Assembly: GCF_900187885.1 (NCBI RefSeq)
Contig: NZ_FYEK01000008.1
Span: 1-64,000, forward strand
Length of the DNA: 64,000 nt
Reading direction: 5' to 3'
Source of the DNA: Thermoflexus hugenholtzii JAD2
GTDB lineage: Bacteria > Chloroflexota > Anaerolineae > Thermoflexales > Thermoflexaceae
Numbering within the stretch: position 1 is the stretch's first letter; each line of letters starts with the position of its first letter. Shown here piece after piece: positions 18,292-27,406 of this stretch. The notes under the pieces were generated by a model, which worked only from the letters and a program-made list of their open reading frames with translations, searched no databases and was not told where the DNA came from. A program made the translations under genes and the position numbers.

Positions 18292-21072
18292 TCAATTCCC
18301 CCACATCGACAACTGGGAGGGGCCGCGGGTGTAGGAGCGGCGGCCATACAGTAGGCCCTGGAGGATCTGGCGCTCCTTATCCCCTTCCGGCAACACCTCG
18401 CTGGCCGCCTGGACCACCTGCCAGAAGGTTTCGTTCTCGCCGTAGGTGGCGGCGAGATGCTCTCGGAGCTCGGCGATGCGGTTCTCGCTCCAGAGGGCCG
18501 CCGCCCGATGCATGGCGTCCACCATGGTCTGGAACTCCGTCCGGGCGGCGAAGCGGGGATCTTTGGCCCGCTCCATGGGGGAGCGGACGCGCACGTGCTC
18601 GCCGTCTTTGGCCACCAGCCCTCCTGGCCCCCAGTGGTCGGTGAGCTCGATGCCGGCTCCGGCGGCGAGCTTGCGGGCCTCATCGAAGCGCACCCGGGCG
18701 TGGTTGTAAGTCCAGCGCCAGAGGAGGTAAAAGCGGGTCAGGGGGTCCACCCCGCTGAGTTCGGCGCCCTGGAGGATGCGCTCCAGGGCGAACTCGGCCA
18801 CCACTTTGCGCACGTATTCCAGAAGCTCCGCAACGGTGACCTCCTCGCCGGAGAGCTTCTCCACCCGGGCGTAGCGGCCGAAGACCTCCACGGCCGGGCC
18901 GATGGCGCTCATGAAGAAGTCCGCGCCGCGGATGCCCTCCTCCCAGAACTGGGCCAGCCGCTCCCGCACCCGCGCCTCGATCTCCCGCCGCACCCGGGTG
19001 TAGTCGCCGATCTCCTCCGTGGTGCGCTTGCGGCAGACCATGTAGATGGAGGAAGCCAGGGCTGCCGATTCCTGTGCCCGGAGCCGGGCCTGCATCTCCG
19101 TGTGGATGGGCCAGGAGGCGGTCATGTACAGCCCGGCATCCAATAACGACGTGATGACAGTTTCCCAGGCTTCGGTGGTCTTGTGGGCGAAGACGATGAC
19201 GGCGATGCCGTTGGGCTTGAGTACGCGGTGGATTTCGCGGAAAGCCTGGGTCAGCATGTTCTCAAAGCGGCGCATGGCGTTCTCCATGCCGCCGGCTTTG
19301 CTGGCATCGGCGACCATCTCCTCAGACTTGGGTGTGAGCGGCGTGGCGAAAAGGTCGGGGTACAGGTCGCCCACCGTACGCTTGAGCCAGACGTAAAAAA
19401 AGTCCGACAGATCGCTGTAGGGCACGTTGTCATAGTACGGCGGGTCGGTGAGCACGGCGTCGAAGAAGTTTTCGGGCCAGGGGAGCGCGGTGGCGGAGCC
19501 ATGGGTGACGGTGGGGATTGGGGGGTGGGGATTGGGGAATAGGGGTGGGATGTGGCTAAGGTGCAAGCAAACATTATATGTATCAGCAAACAACTCTTCC
19601 CAGCTACGAGAGGCGCCGCCAAATGGATTAGGTTCTGCAAAATCCCAAACCATAGGCAAGGCTTGTCGCGAGAAAACGTCTGCTATTTTTTCGCCAGCCG
19701 GTTGCCATCGGCAAAGAGTATTCAGGGCAGCGGCTAACCTATCGAAAGTGATTGCCAAATACGTCACCACCGCCTTGGCAAACTCGGGGTCGGCGCCTTG
19801 GGCGAGCATCTGGGCGTGGGCCTGGCGGACTTTGTCGGCAAAGGTGATCAGCGCCAGCTGCTGGCGGGGGTTGAACAGGTCGCCCCAGCGGGTAAGGCCA
19901 TATTTATGCACAGAAAATGCGCGCTCAGCACCAGGACCCCCGCCAAGTGGTGTTGGCTCATCCGGCACGGGTTCCATGCCCCACTTCTCGCGCAGCTCTG
20001 CAGATTTCTTCTCAAGTGCGGTTTCGGCGGCGTGGTACGCTTCCAGGTCGCGCGCGGTGGGCAGGCGGTAGCTTTTGCCGGCGCGCTTGGGGTGATGCAG
20101 CACGACCGCCATCATCCGCTGCCCCGCTTTGCCTTCACGAAACAGCCGGCGCGTGGTCTTGTCGTCTATCGTGCCACCGCAGAGGGGGCAGCGCACATGC
20201 GCCCGGGTCACCGTGCCCTCGTCGGGATCAAAAGCGATAGCCTGCCCTTCCACGATCTCCGCGTCCACCCGCCGGGCGGCCCGGTTGGGGACCAGGCGCA
20301 GGGCGATCTTCCGGTTGTCCTTCTTCGCCAGCCAGGTCTGGCGCATGAGCGGGATTTCGGCGCCGCAGGCCGGGTTCTGGCATGGCAGCGTGCGCGCCCA
20401 GATATAGCCCACGGGGACGCTCCCGTCAGGGTCGGGAGGATAGAAAGGCTGGAGCTCTCGGCGGGCCTCCTCCAGCACCCACGCCCCCCAGGCGCGGACC
20501 GCGCGCAGGAGCGGGGATTCGCCTGCTTGGCTTTCTCCGTCCCCCTTGCCGGGGAAGTATGGCAGGGTGGGGTTTTGCGACCTCGGCTTGCTGGACGGAA
20601 GGGGAAGGACGGAAACCGAATCCGGTCTGGCGTATCGTTGCGGATACTCCAAAACACACTTCAGGATGAGAACGGCCACCGGGTTGTAGTCCAGGGCGTG
20701 GGTCTCGCAGCCCAGGCGGAGGGCCTCCAGGGGGATAGAGCCACCGCCCGCAAAGGGGTCCAGGACGCGCGGTGGCCGTCCGCCGAAGGCTTCCCGGATG
20801 AGGGCCCGGGCCTTTTCCAGCTCGGAGTTCTTCCCTTGGACAGCCTCCCAGGGGGCCAGATCACGCACCAATCGAAGGAAGATTTCGCGGCGGTGAGGCT
20901 CATCGGGCAACAACGCGGCCAGGGCGGTGGTGCGGGAGGCGGCCAGGGGCCGCCGGGCCCACCAGATGTGCAGGGTGGAGATGTGCCCGTGGCGGATGTT
21001 CTTCTCGCGGACGGACTCTTCCGAGACGGGCCGGATGGGGAAATCAACTTCGATGAGACGAAGGCTGGGCAT
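18292..21072 (-). CDS. DUF1156 DNA methylase with zinc ribbons
   Basis: A 926-residue DNA methyltransferase of the COG1743/DUF1156 family. The N-terminal DUF1156 motif is [17 protein letters not shown]. The SAM-binding motif I is [18 protein letters not shown] (about 110-127) and the catalytic motif IV is TDPPYYDN (about 535-542), typical of N6-adenine or N4-cytosine methylation. Two zinc ribbons (CQNPACG and CPLCGGTI) lie in the middle. The region around 19,440-19,760 is noticeably less GC-rich than its surroundings. It precedes the DUF499 ATPase and follows the DUF4276 gene by 38 bp, probably in one transcript. Confidence 0.92.
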   Translation of the reverse strand: MPSLRLIEVDFPIRPVSEESVREKNIRHGHISTLHIWWARRPLAASRTTALAALLPDEPHRREIFLRLVRDLAPWEAVQGKNSELEKARALIREAFGGRPPRVLDPFAGGGSIPLEALRLGCETHALDYNPVAVLILKCVLEYPQRYARPDSVSVLPLPSSKPRSQNPTLPYFPGKGDGESQAGESPLLRAVRAWGAWVLEEARRELQPFYPPDPDGSVPVGYIWARTLPCQNPACGAEIPLMRQTWLAKKDNRKIALRLVPNRAARRVDAEIVEGQAIAFDPDEGTVTRAHVRCPLCGGTIDDKTTRRLFREGKAGQRMMAVVLHHPKRAGKSYRLPTARDLEAYHAAETALEKKSAELREKWGMEPVPDEPTPLGGGPGAERAFSVHKYGLTRWGDLFNPRQQLALITFADKVRQAHAQMLAQGADPEFAKAVVTYLAITFDRLAAALNTLCRWQPAGEKIADVFSRQALPMVWDFAEPNPFGGASRSWEELFADTYNVCLHLSHIPPLFPNPHPPIPTVTHGSATALPWPENFFDAVLTDPPYYDNVPYSDLSDFFYVWLKRTVGDLYPDLFATPLTPKSEEMVADASKAGGMENAMRRFENMLTQAFREIHRVLKPNGIAVIVFAHKTTEAWETVITSLLDAGLYMTASWPIHTEMQARLRAQESAALASSIYMVCRKRTTEEIGDYTRVRREIEARVRERLAQFWEEGIRGADFFMSAIGPAVEVFGRYARVEKLSGEEVTVAELLEYVRKVVAEFALERILQGAELSGVDPLTRFYLLWRWTYNHARVRFDEARKLAAGAGIELTDHWGPGGLVAKDGEHVRVRSPMERAKDPRFAARTEFQTMVDAMHRAAALWSENRIAELREHLAATYGENETFWQVVQAASEVLPEGDKERQILQGLLYGRRSYTRGPSQLSMWGN

Positions 21073-21110
21073 CTCCCTCCCCCTCCCTGTCTTGCCGGGC
21101 CTTCATTTGT

Positions 21111-21770
21111 TTATAAATTTTCCAGTTGGCGCACCCAGCCGTCAAAATGCGGACATCGAGCCCGGATTGTCGCAAGCCCGATCCGGCCGGCGATCACGGG
21201 CCCGTGTAGCGGCTTGCGATATTCGGGGATGTGGCGGAGGATCCGCGCCGAGGGATGCGTCTGTGGCCCATCGTTGATCTCCTCGGGCTGAAGCCCTTGC
21301 ACCTCCTGGGCCAGCTGGGAGGCTCCGTTCAAGTTCACATCGCGGAAAACCTCGATGACCTGCCTCGGATCCGCGAAGAGCAGGGCCTCGAACTCATGCA
21401 GGACCAGGAAGGGAAGGAAGCGAGGATGATCAATATCCTGTCGGAAAGCATCCTCCAGGAAGGCAACCCGCTGGGCCGGAGTGCCGCCCGACAAGCGGTT
21501 CTTGCCAGGGAAATCATCAGGCAAAGCATAGTAATCGATCATCGTGGTGACCCGGATAGCGCTGGAATCTCGCAACAACTCGATAATATCCCGTCTTATC
21601 CGTCCATAGGAGGTGATTCCGCCCTTGAAGGTAGCCCCGGACGACGTGCGCTTGGTCTTCGCGAGGACAGGCCAGAGGATGAGATCTTTTTGAGACAAAT
21701 AGGGGGCCAGGATATCCCGGACGAAGGTTTCTTCGGTCTGTCCCTCCACATATACGAACACCTTCCTCAT
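21111..21770 (-). CDS. DUF4276 TOPRIM-like protein
   Basis: A 219-residue protein beginning MRKVFVYVEGQTEETFV. The acidic E in VEGQTE and later acidic residues (MIDYYALPDDFP, HEFEALLF) match the DUF4276 family, related to RloB and the OLD-type TOPRIM nucleases. The start overlaps the stop of the upstream AAA ATPase by four bases (ATGA). Such AAA plus TOPRIM/DUF4276 pairs resemble AriA/AriB of PARIS and the AbiL and RloA/RloB pairs, where the ATPase senses and the partner acts as a toxin nuclease. The function here is inferred from that arrangement. Confidence 0.82.
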   Translation of the reverse strand: MRKVFVYVEGQTEETFVRDILAPYLSQKDLILWPVLAKTKRTSSGATFKGGITSYGRIRRDIIELLRDSSAIRVTTMIDYYALPDDFPGKNRLSGGTPAQRVAFLEDAFRQDIDHPRFLPFLVLHEFEALLFADPRQVIEVFRDVNLNGASQLAQEVQGLQPEEINDGPQTHPSARILRHIPEYRKPLHGPVIAGRIGLATIRARCPHFDGWVRQLENL

Positions 21771-22888
21771 CGAGCGGGCCGACCTCCGATCAGGTTTTTC
21801 TCCCAGAGATCCCCCAGCCCGTAGTCTGCCAGCCATTGGCCTGTTTCCTCAGGGGAGAGGCGCCGGATCGATGAAACTCCCTCCACGCGATCGACAATGA
21901 GAAGATCCTCAGGGGAGAACTGGTTGACCAGCGTGACCGATTGGGTAGCCAGGATGACCTGCGTGTGCTCCGCTGCGGAGCGGACCATCTCCGCCAGCAG
22001 CACGATGGCGTAAGGGTGTAGCCCCAGCTCCGGCTCATCCAGGACGATGGTGGCGGGCATTTGATCAGGCGGCTGAAGGAAGAGCGTGGCCAGACACATG
22101 AACCGGAGGGTGCCGTCGGAGAGCGCGTGAGGTCCAAACACCATGTCAGAGCCCCGCTCCCGCCATTCCAGGCGGATCTTCTCCGGATTAAAGGGGGAAG
22201 GGCGCAAGACGAAATCACCGAAGAAGGGGGCAGCCATCCGAATCGTCTCCACGATGTTGCGATAGGAAGCAGGGGCCGTCTCCCGCAGCCGATAGAGGTA
22301 AGCCGCCAGGTTGGAGGCGTCCGGGCGCAGGAAGAGATTGTCATGCAGGTCGCCGGTTTGCTTGACCTTGGCCGAATCGCTCGTGTCGTGGAAGTGATAC
22401 AGCTGCCAGGACCGCATGGCCTTCAGCACGTGGAAGGCCACCCGGTCCTGCTCGGCCCATTCGGGGAGGAAGGACTCAGGATGGATCACTGAGGAGGAGG
22501 AGGCCTGATACGGGCGATCGTAGCGATCGCGCCTGTGGAAATAGCAAGCTTCCTCTGCGAAGACGAGGGTGTCCTCAGCCGTGGGGATCAGGGTGGCGAC
22601 ATAGCCGTTCGCCAGCGTCGTGTCCTGACGGAACCAGAGCTCCACACGCATCCGCTCGGTGGTTTTCCGCCCATAGTGCAACAGCGAATCCGCCCCGCCC
22701 GATTGGGCCACATAGATCTGCAGCCCCTGGAGCGTCACTCGGTTCATCATCTGGAACAGCTGGATGAAGTTGGATTTGCCGGAGCCGTTGGGGCCGATGA
22801 GCACGTTGATCCGCTCCAGGGGCAGGTCCAGCTCCCGGAAGGACTTGTATCCTTGAACCACAACCCGCTCCAGCATCAAAGAGGCCAT
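21767..22888 (-). CDS. AAA (ABC/SMC-like) ATPase paired with DUF4276
   Basis: A 373-residue ATPase. It starts with a typical AAA_21 opening (VQGYKSFRELDLPLERINVL), then Walker A GPNGSGKSN (about 35-43), an ABC-like signature SDGTLRF, Walker B TIVLDEPELGLHP, and a D/H-loop region ILATQSVTLVNQF. The start at 22888 matches the family opening; an upstream in-frame extension is not coding-like. It is followed by DUF4276 with a four-base overlap, so the two make a coupled pair embedded between the SNF2 helicase and the methylase. Confidence 0.87.
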   Translation of the reverse strand: MASLMLERVVVQGYKSFRELDLPLERINVLIGPNGSGKSNFIQLFQMMNRVTLQGLQIYVAQSGGADSLLHYGRKTTERMRVELWFRQDTTLANGYVATLIPTAEDTLVFAEEACYFHRRDRYDRPYQASSSSVIHPESFLPEWAEQDRVAFHVLKAMRSWQLYHFHDTSDSAKVKQTGDLHDNLFLRPDASNLAAYLYRLRETAPASYRNIVETIRMAAPFFGDFVLRPSPFNPEKIRLEWRERGSDMVFGPHALSDGTLRFMCLATLFLQPPDQMPATIVLDEPELGLHPYAIVLLAEMVRSAAEHTQVILATQSVTLVNQFSPEDLLIVDRVEGVSSIRRLSPEETGQWLADYGLGDLWEKNLIGGRPAR

Positions 22889-22935
22889 CGCATCACCTCT
22901 TGAAGAAGTGCCCCATGAGTCCAATGCCCTTTGGG

Positions 22936-25900
22936 TCAATCCGGGAGGGAAGGTTGGATGCCCCAGGCGATGGGGACGGCAGCCTTCTTCCAGTGTTTTA
23001 CAATGAACCGGACTGTTTCCACAACGGGCTCGGCCTCCAGTTTCGCCGCGGGGTTCTGGATGATGTGAAGACGGGGTTGACGGACTGCGTCCTCGACCAC
23101 ATAGAGCCAGTATTCCTCGCCCAGCCGTTGGGCCATCAGCCACTCGTTGGGGGTTAACACGATGGGGCCGGTGGTCGCCCGGGCTTTCACCTCGATGTAG
23201 CGGATGCGGCCGTCAGGGGCGTGGGAACGGATGTCGTAGCCCAGGTTCCGGGTGGAGACGTCCTCCGGCTCCCGTCCGTTCTCCCGCTCGTAGGCCATGG
23301 CCACCTGCATGCCGATGGCCTCGATGGCCGCATCGGGCCGCATCTCCGGATCCCCCGCCTCCATCGGGAGCACGCGGGCGACACCGATCACCCGGGGGGA
23401 GGCGGGGAGCAGGTGGGTCTCCTGTTCGATCTCCTGCTCCAGGGCCCGCCGGCGGGCTTCCAGCTCCTCCTTCCGGCGCTCCTCATTGCGGATCTCCGCC
23501 TCGGGGATCGGCTCGCCCTTGGCCCGACGGATCTCGTAGTCCATCAGCCTCGCCTGGCACTCCCCGATCATTTGATCCAGGGAGCGGAGGCCGTATTTGC
23601 GTTTGATCTCGGCCTCCCGCCGGCGCGCCTGCAGGATCTCCTCGCGGTACTCCTCCAGGAGGTGCTCGGCCACGAAGGCGATGACTTCCTCCTCGGAGGG
23701 TTGGCCTTCGGGGGCTGACCGTCCGGGCGCCGGCTTGAGGTCCCACAGAATGGAGGATGGGAGCGGGCGGACCGGGCGGCCCTCCCGAGGCTGGAAGACA
23801 GCGAACAGGCGCTGGCCGGCGATACGGTTGGCCCCGTCGCGTAGCTCCGCCTGGAGGAACCAGATCCATCCGTCCAGCCGACCGTCGGGGTCCAGGAACA
23901 CGGCACCGCGCCGGAGGTCCTCGGCCCGCAGGGCGAGGAGCCGCTCGATAATGGCCTCGAGGAGGGGGTGGCCGGGGGCGACAAAGACCGCCGTGTGGCG
24001 GCGGGCCGTGGCCTTGTCGAAGGCGATGCGGTTGTATTCGGAGAAGACCTCGCCGTAGCGGTTGCGGAACTCCTGGGAGACCCGCCGGAGCTCATAGGGG
24101 ACGTGAGGGACGCGCCACAGCCCGTCGCGGCGTCGCTCGATGGGGATGTTCAGGAAGCGGGCGCTCTCTTCGAAGAAGCGCTCGATGTATTCGGGGACCA
24201 GGCGGTTCTCCCGGGCGCGGCGTTCCTCGCCCAGCACGCGCTGGAGATCGATGTGACGGGTGGCCAGGGCCTCCAGAGCCGCTTCCCGGGCCCGGCGGAT
24301 GGCCTCCTCATCGGGCACCGCCTCGATCTCCCGAAGGATCTCATCGAGGGAGCGGCGACGGGCGATGGCGTCCACGATCAGGTCCTTCAGGCTGCGCCCA
24401 GGCACCACCTCGCCGATCACATCGAAGACGCGGTCGCTCCCCAGGGCGGCCTGGATGCGGGCGAGCTTGTCGAAGAGCGCCTTGAGGACCTTCCCCTCGC
24501 GGGTGTCCAGGGCAACCAGGTTATAGATGTGGACCTCCCGTTGCTGGCCGTAGCGGTGGATGCGGCCCATCCGTTGTTCCAGGCGATTGGGGTTCCAGGG
24601 GATATCGTAGTTGACCATGAGGGAGCAGAACTGGAGGTTGATGCCCTCGCCGCCGGCCTCCGTGGAGACCATCACCTGGGTGCGCTCCCGGAACTCGTGC
24701 TCGGCGCGGATGCGCTCGTCCAGGCTCATCCCGCCGTGGAGCCGGGTGACGGTGTAGCCCCACGCGGTGAGTTTCTCCGCCAGGTAGTCCTGGGTTTCCC
24801 GGGATTCGGTGAAGATGAGGATTTTCTCGCCGGTTTGTCGGATGCGCTCGTCTTCCATCACCTGGCGCAACTCGTTGAGCTTGGTCTCCACCTCGTGGCG
24901 TTCCGCCTCGCGAGCCAGGCGGATCAGTTCGGCCAGGGTGTGGATTTCCCGTTCCAGCTCCTCCCGGGTTTCAGCGGCCGTGAGGTGCTCTAAAAGCTCC
25001 TCCTCCTGACGGAGCCGTTCCACCTCCGGGGCGTCCTCCAGCTCCTCCTCATCCAGGATCCTACCCTCAGAGAGCCACCGCCCGAGCTTCAGCAGCTCTT
25101 CGAGGCGAGCCTTGCGGCGCTCCAGGGAGCGGCGGACGGCACGGACGCTGGAGGCCAGGCGACGCTGCAAGATCAGGAGGGCGAAGGCCACGTTGCGCTT
25201 GTCGGCGGCCAGGGCCCGGTTGTAGGAACGCTCCACGTATTCGGTGACGGCGTTGTAAAGGCGCTTCTCGTCGTCGTTCAGCCGGAAGGTGCGGGTGAAG
25301 ACGTGGCGGGGCGGGAAGAGAGGGCGCCCCTCGAAGTCTCGGAGGTCCTCCTTCAAGCGCCGCAGGAAAAGGGGATTGTCCCCGTTCCGGACAGACTCCA
25401 GCAGGAGATCGCTGGTCGAGAACAAGCCGGGGACCAGCAGGTCCAGGAAGAGGCGGAAGTTCTCGGGGTCGCCTCGGTGGGGGGTGGCGGTCAGGAAGAG
25501 CAGAAACTGGCTGTTGCGAGAAAGAAGTTCTCCGAGCCGGTAGCGCTCCGTGCGGGCGATCTTCTCCCCATAACGGTAAGCGGCCAGCTTGTGGGCTTCA
25601 TCCACGATAGTGAGATCCCAGCGGGCTTCCGCCAAAGCGGCCATGATGTCCGCCTGCTTGGCGAAATCCATGGAGGTAATGATCTGGGGGTGTTCCTGCC
25701 AGACGTTACGCCCCCAGGTGGCGTTCACGACATTTCGGTCCACCACGGTGAAGGCCTCATCGAAGCGCTCCTTCATTTCGCGAAGCCACTGATCTCGGAG
25801 GTGGCCAGGGACCACGATGAGCGTGCGCCGGACCAGGCCGCGGGCTTTGAGTTCTTTGAGGAGGAGGCCGGCCATGATCGTTTTGCCGGCGCCCGGATCA

Positions 25901-26271
25901 TCGGCCAGCAGGAAACGAATGCGGGGGCTGCGGAGGATATAGTGATAGACGGCCTCGATTTGATGAGGGAGGGGATCGATCTGAGAGACGTGGACCGCCA
26001 GGAGGGGATCGAACTGGTGGGCGAAGCGGATGCGGTGAGCCTCGATGGCCAGAAAGAAGGCCTTCGGGTCGCCGGTGAAATCCCGCTGGTCCGCCTTGAC
26101 GGGGCGCACCCGGCTCAGGTCCTCCGGGCTAAGCACATTGGAGTAGAAGAGCTGGGTGCGGACGCCGACGGCTTCAAGGAGGAGACGCGTGCCCAAGGGC
26201 TGCACCGAGAGCACCCGCACCGGCTCGCTCCAAAAAGGCGACTCCAGGATCTGACCCGGGACGAGGTCCAT
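22936..26271 (-). CDS. SNF2-family helicase with C-terminal DUF3883 (DrmD-like)
   Basis: A 1,111-residue SF2 helicase. Motif I is DDPGAGKTIMAGLL, motif II is DEAH in TIVDEAHKL, motif III is FLTATPHRGD, and the C-terminal lobe has the motifs GGEGINLQF and RMGRIHRYGQ. The final about 160 residues (YDIRSHAPDGRIRYIEVKARA) are a DUF3883 nuclease-like fold. This is the layout of DrmD-like helicases in DISARM and related systems. It starts the downstream block of the island (then AAA, DUF4276, methylase, DUF499), with gaps of 25-47 bp or overlaps throughout. Confidence 0.9.
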   Translation of the reverse strand: MDLVPGQILESPFWSEPVRVLSVQPLGTRLLLEAVGVRTQLFYSNVLSPEDLSRVRPVKADQRDFTGDPKAFFLAIEAHRIRFAHQFDPLLAVHVSQIDPLPHQIEAVYHYILRSPRIRFLLADDPGAGKTIMAGLLLKELKARGLVRRTLIVVPGHLRDQWLREMKERFDEAFTVVDRNVVNATWGRNVWQEHPQIITSMDFAKQADIMAALAEARWDLTIVDEAHKLAAYRYGEKIARTERYRLGELLSRNSQFLLFLTATPHRGDPENFRLFLDLLVPGLFSTSDLLLESVRNGDNPLFLRRLKEDLRDFEGRPLFPPRHVFTRTFRLNDDEKRLYNAVTEYVERSYNRALAADKRNVAFALLILQRRLASSVRAVRRSLERRKARLEELLKLGRWLSEGRILDEEELEDAPEVERLRQEEELLEHLTAAETREELEREIHTLAELIRLAREAERHEVETKLNELRQVMEDERIRQTGEKILIFTESRETQDYLAEKLTAWGYTVTRLHGGMSLDERIRAEHEFRERTQVMVSTEAGGEGINLQFCSLMVNYDIPWNPNRLEQRMGRIHRYGQQREVHIYNLVALDTREGKVLKALFDKLARIQAALGSDRVFDVIGEVVPGRSLKDLIVDAIARRRSLDEILREIEAVPDEEAIRRAREAALEALATRHIDLQRVLGEERRARENRLVPEYIERFFEESARFLNIPIERRRDGLWRVPHVPYELRRVSQEFRNRYGEVFSEYNRIAFDKATARRHTAVFVAPGHPLLEAIIERLLALRAEDLRRGAVFLDPDGRLDGWIWFLQAELRDGANRIAGQRLFAVFQPREGRPVRPLPSSILWDLKPAPGRSAPEGQPSEEEVIAFVAEHLLEEYREEILQARRREAEIKRKYGLRSLDQMIGECQARLMDYEIRRAKGEPIPEAEIRNEERRKEELEARRRALEQEIEQETHLLPASPRVIGVARVLPMEAGDPEMRPDAAIEAIGMQVAMAYERENGREPEDVSTRNLGYDIRSHAPDGRIRYIEVKARATTGPIVLTPNEWLMAQRLGEEYWLYVVEDAVRQPRLHIIQNPAAKLEAEPVVETVRFIVKHWKKAAVPIAWGIQPSLPD

Positions 26272-26445
26272 AACCCCAACCCTCTCTATCCTCTATGCTG
26301 GCGCCGTCACAAGCAGGCCCGAAGCGTTCTCCTCCCACTTTGCGCTGCAAGCGCTCTGGCCAGGACCAGGGGGCGGCTTAAGCGAAGAACATCATAACAC
26401 AGTTGGGACTGTCGCTTAAAGAGCCATAGACCTGCCAGCGCCCTC

Positions 26446-27384
26446 TCACCGCTCGCACCCGATCCCGTCCTTGTCCCCATCGAAGCGATGCGGATCCCCG
26501 TAGCGGTGGTCCACCGGGAAGTTGCGGTAGGGGATGTCCCCGCAGTCCAGATCCGGCGGCGGAGGAGGGATGCACACCGTGGGATAGGCCGGATGGCAGT
26601 TCCCCCGCTCCGGCGTCGGCGCCGGCGTCCGGGTTGGCTGGATCCGGATTGGCGTCGCTGTAGGCGGAGGCAAACCCCACAGCCCCCGACCGGCCGAGCG
26701 GGCCTCCCGCTCCGCCGCCAGGAACGTCTGCGCGCAGGAAACATCCGGCGGCACAGTCATGACCTGGGCGTAGCCCCCCTCCACCAGGGCGCGGTTGACG
26801 AAGACATCCCCCGCGAAGACGTAGCGCAGAAGCCTCCCGTAGCGGTCCGTCTCGGAGACGTCCCGCACCAGCCGCAGCGGCCCGCTCCCTAAAAGCCGCC
26901 GGTTGGCCGCGGTGGCCTCGGCGTAGAAGGCCTGACCCCGCTCCGGCGCGTCGATCCCGATGTAGCGCACCCGGTAAGTCCGGCCCTCGATCTGCACATC
27001 GATGGTGTCCCCGTCGAGGATTCGGACCAGCCGGGCTGGCTGCACGGGGCGGCCAGGCGGGACGCAGTCCGCCCCCGGCAGGGACCGCAGGGCCTCTGAG
27101 CGGGGTGCCGGAGCGGACATCGGACTCAGGGTTGGCGGCGGCGGGGCGGGAGTGGGTATGGGCGATACTGCTGGCGCGATGGCGGTCGTCGGGGAAGCCA
27201 GGGGAACCACCTGGGTCGCAGGAGGGAAGATCATGATGGACGTGGGGATCATGACGGATGCCTCCGGCGATCGGGCGGGCACCGGAGCAGGTCCTGGCGC
27301 GCAGGCGACCAGCATCAGCCCCAGCAAGACACGGATCTCCGGGAGCTCCCCAACGATCCTCCAGAGCCAGGACAACGAGATCAT
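26446..27384 (-). CDS. thermonuclease (SNase) lipoprotein with Excalibur domain
   Basis: A 312-residue predicted lipoprotein. The signal helix ends in LVAC, then a Pro-rich linker of about 80 residues, a staphylococcal-nuclease domain, and a C-terminal Excalibur calcium-binding motif (DCGDIPYRNF, DKDGIGCER). SNase catalytic residues are in place: DGDT, the Arg and Glu of VRYIGIDAPE, and Arg in DRYGRLLRY. It should degrade DNA or RNA outside the membrane. It sits 22 bp after the DEAH-DUF1998 helicase on the same strand, an unusual place for an exported nuclease; cargo or an outer barrier role are both possible. Confidence 0.9.
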   Translation of the reverse strand: MISLSWLWRIVGELPEIRVLLGLMLVACAPGPAPVPARSPEASVMIPTSIMIFPPATQVVPLASPTTAIAPAVSPIPTPAPPPPTLSPMSAPAPRSEALRSLPGADCVPPGRPVQPARLVRILDGDTIDVQIEGRTYRVRYIGIDAPERGQAFYAEATAANRRLLGSGPLRLVRDVSETDRYGRLLRYVFAGDVFVNRALVEGGYAQVMTVPPDVSCAQTFLAAEREARSAGRGLWGLPPPTATPIRIQPTRTPAPTPERGNCHPAYPTVCIPPPPPDLDCGDIPYRNFPVDHRYGDPHRFDGDKDGIGCER

Positions 27385-27406
27385 CTCTCAACTCCGATCC
27401 ATGCTC

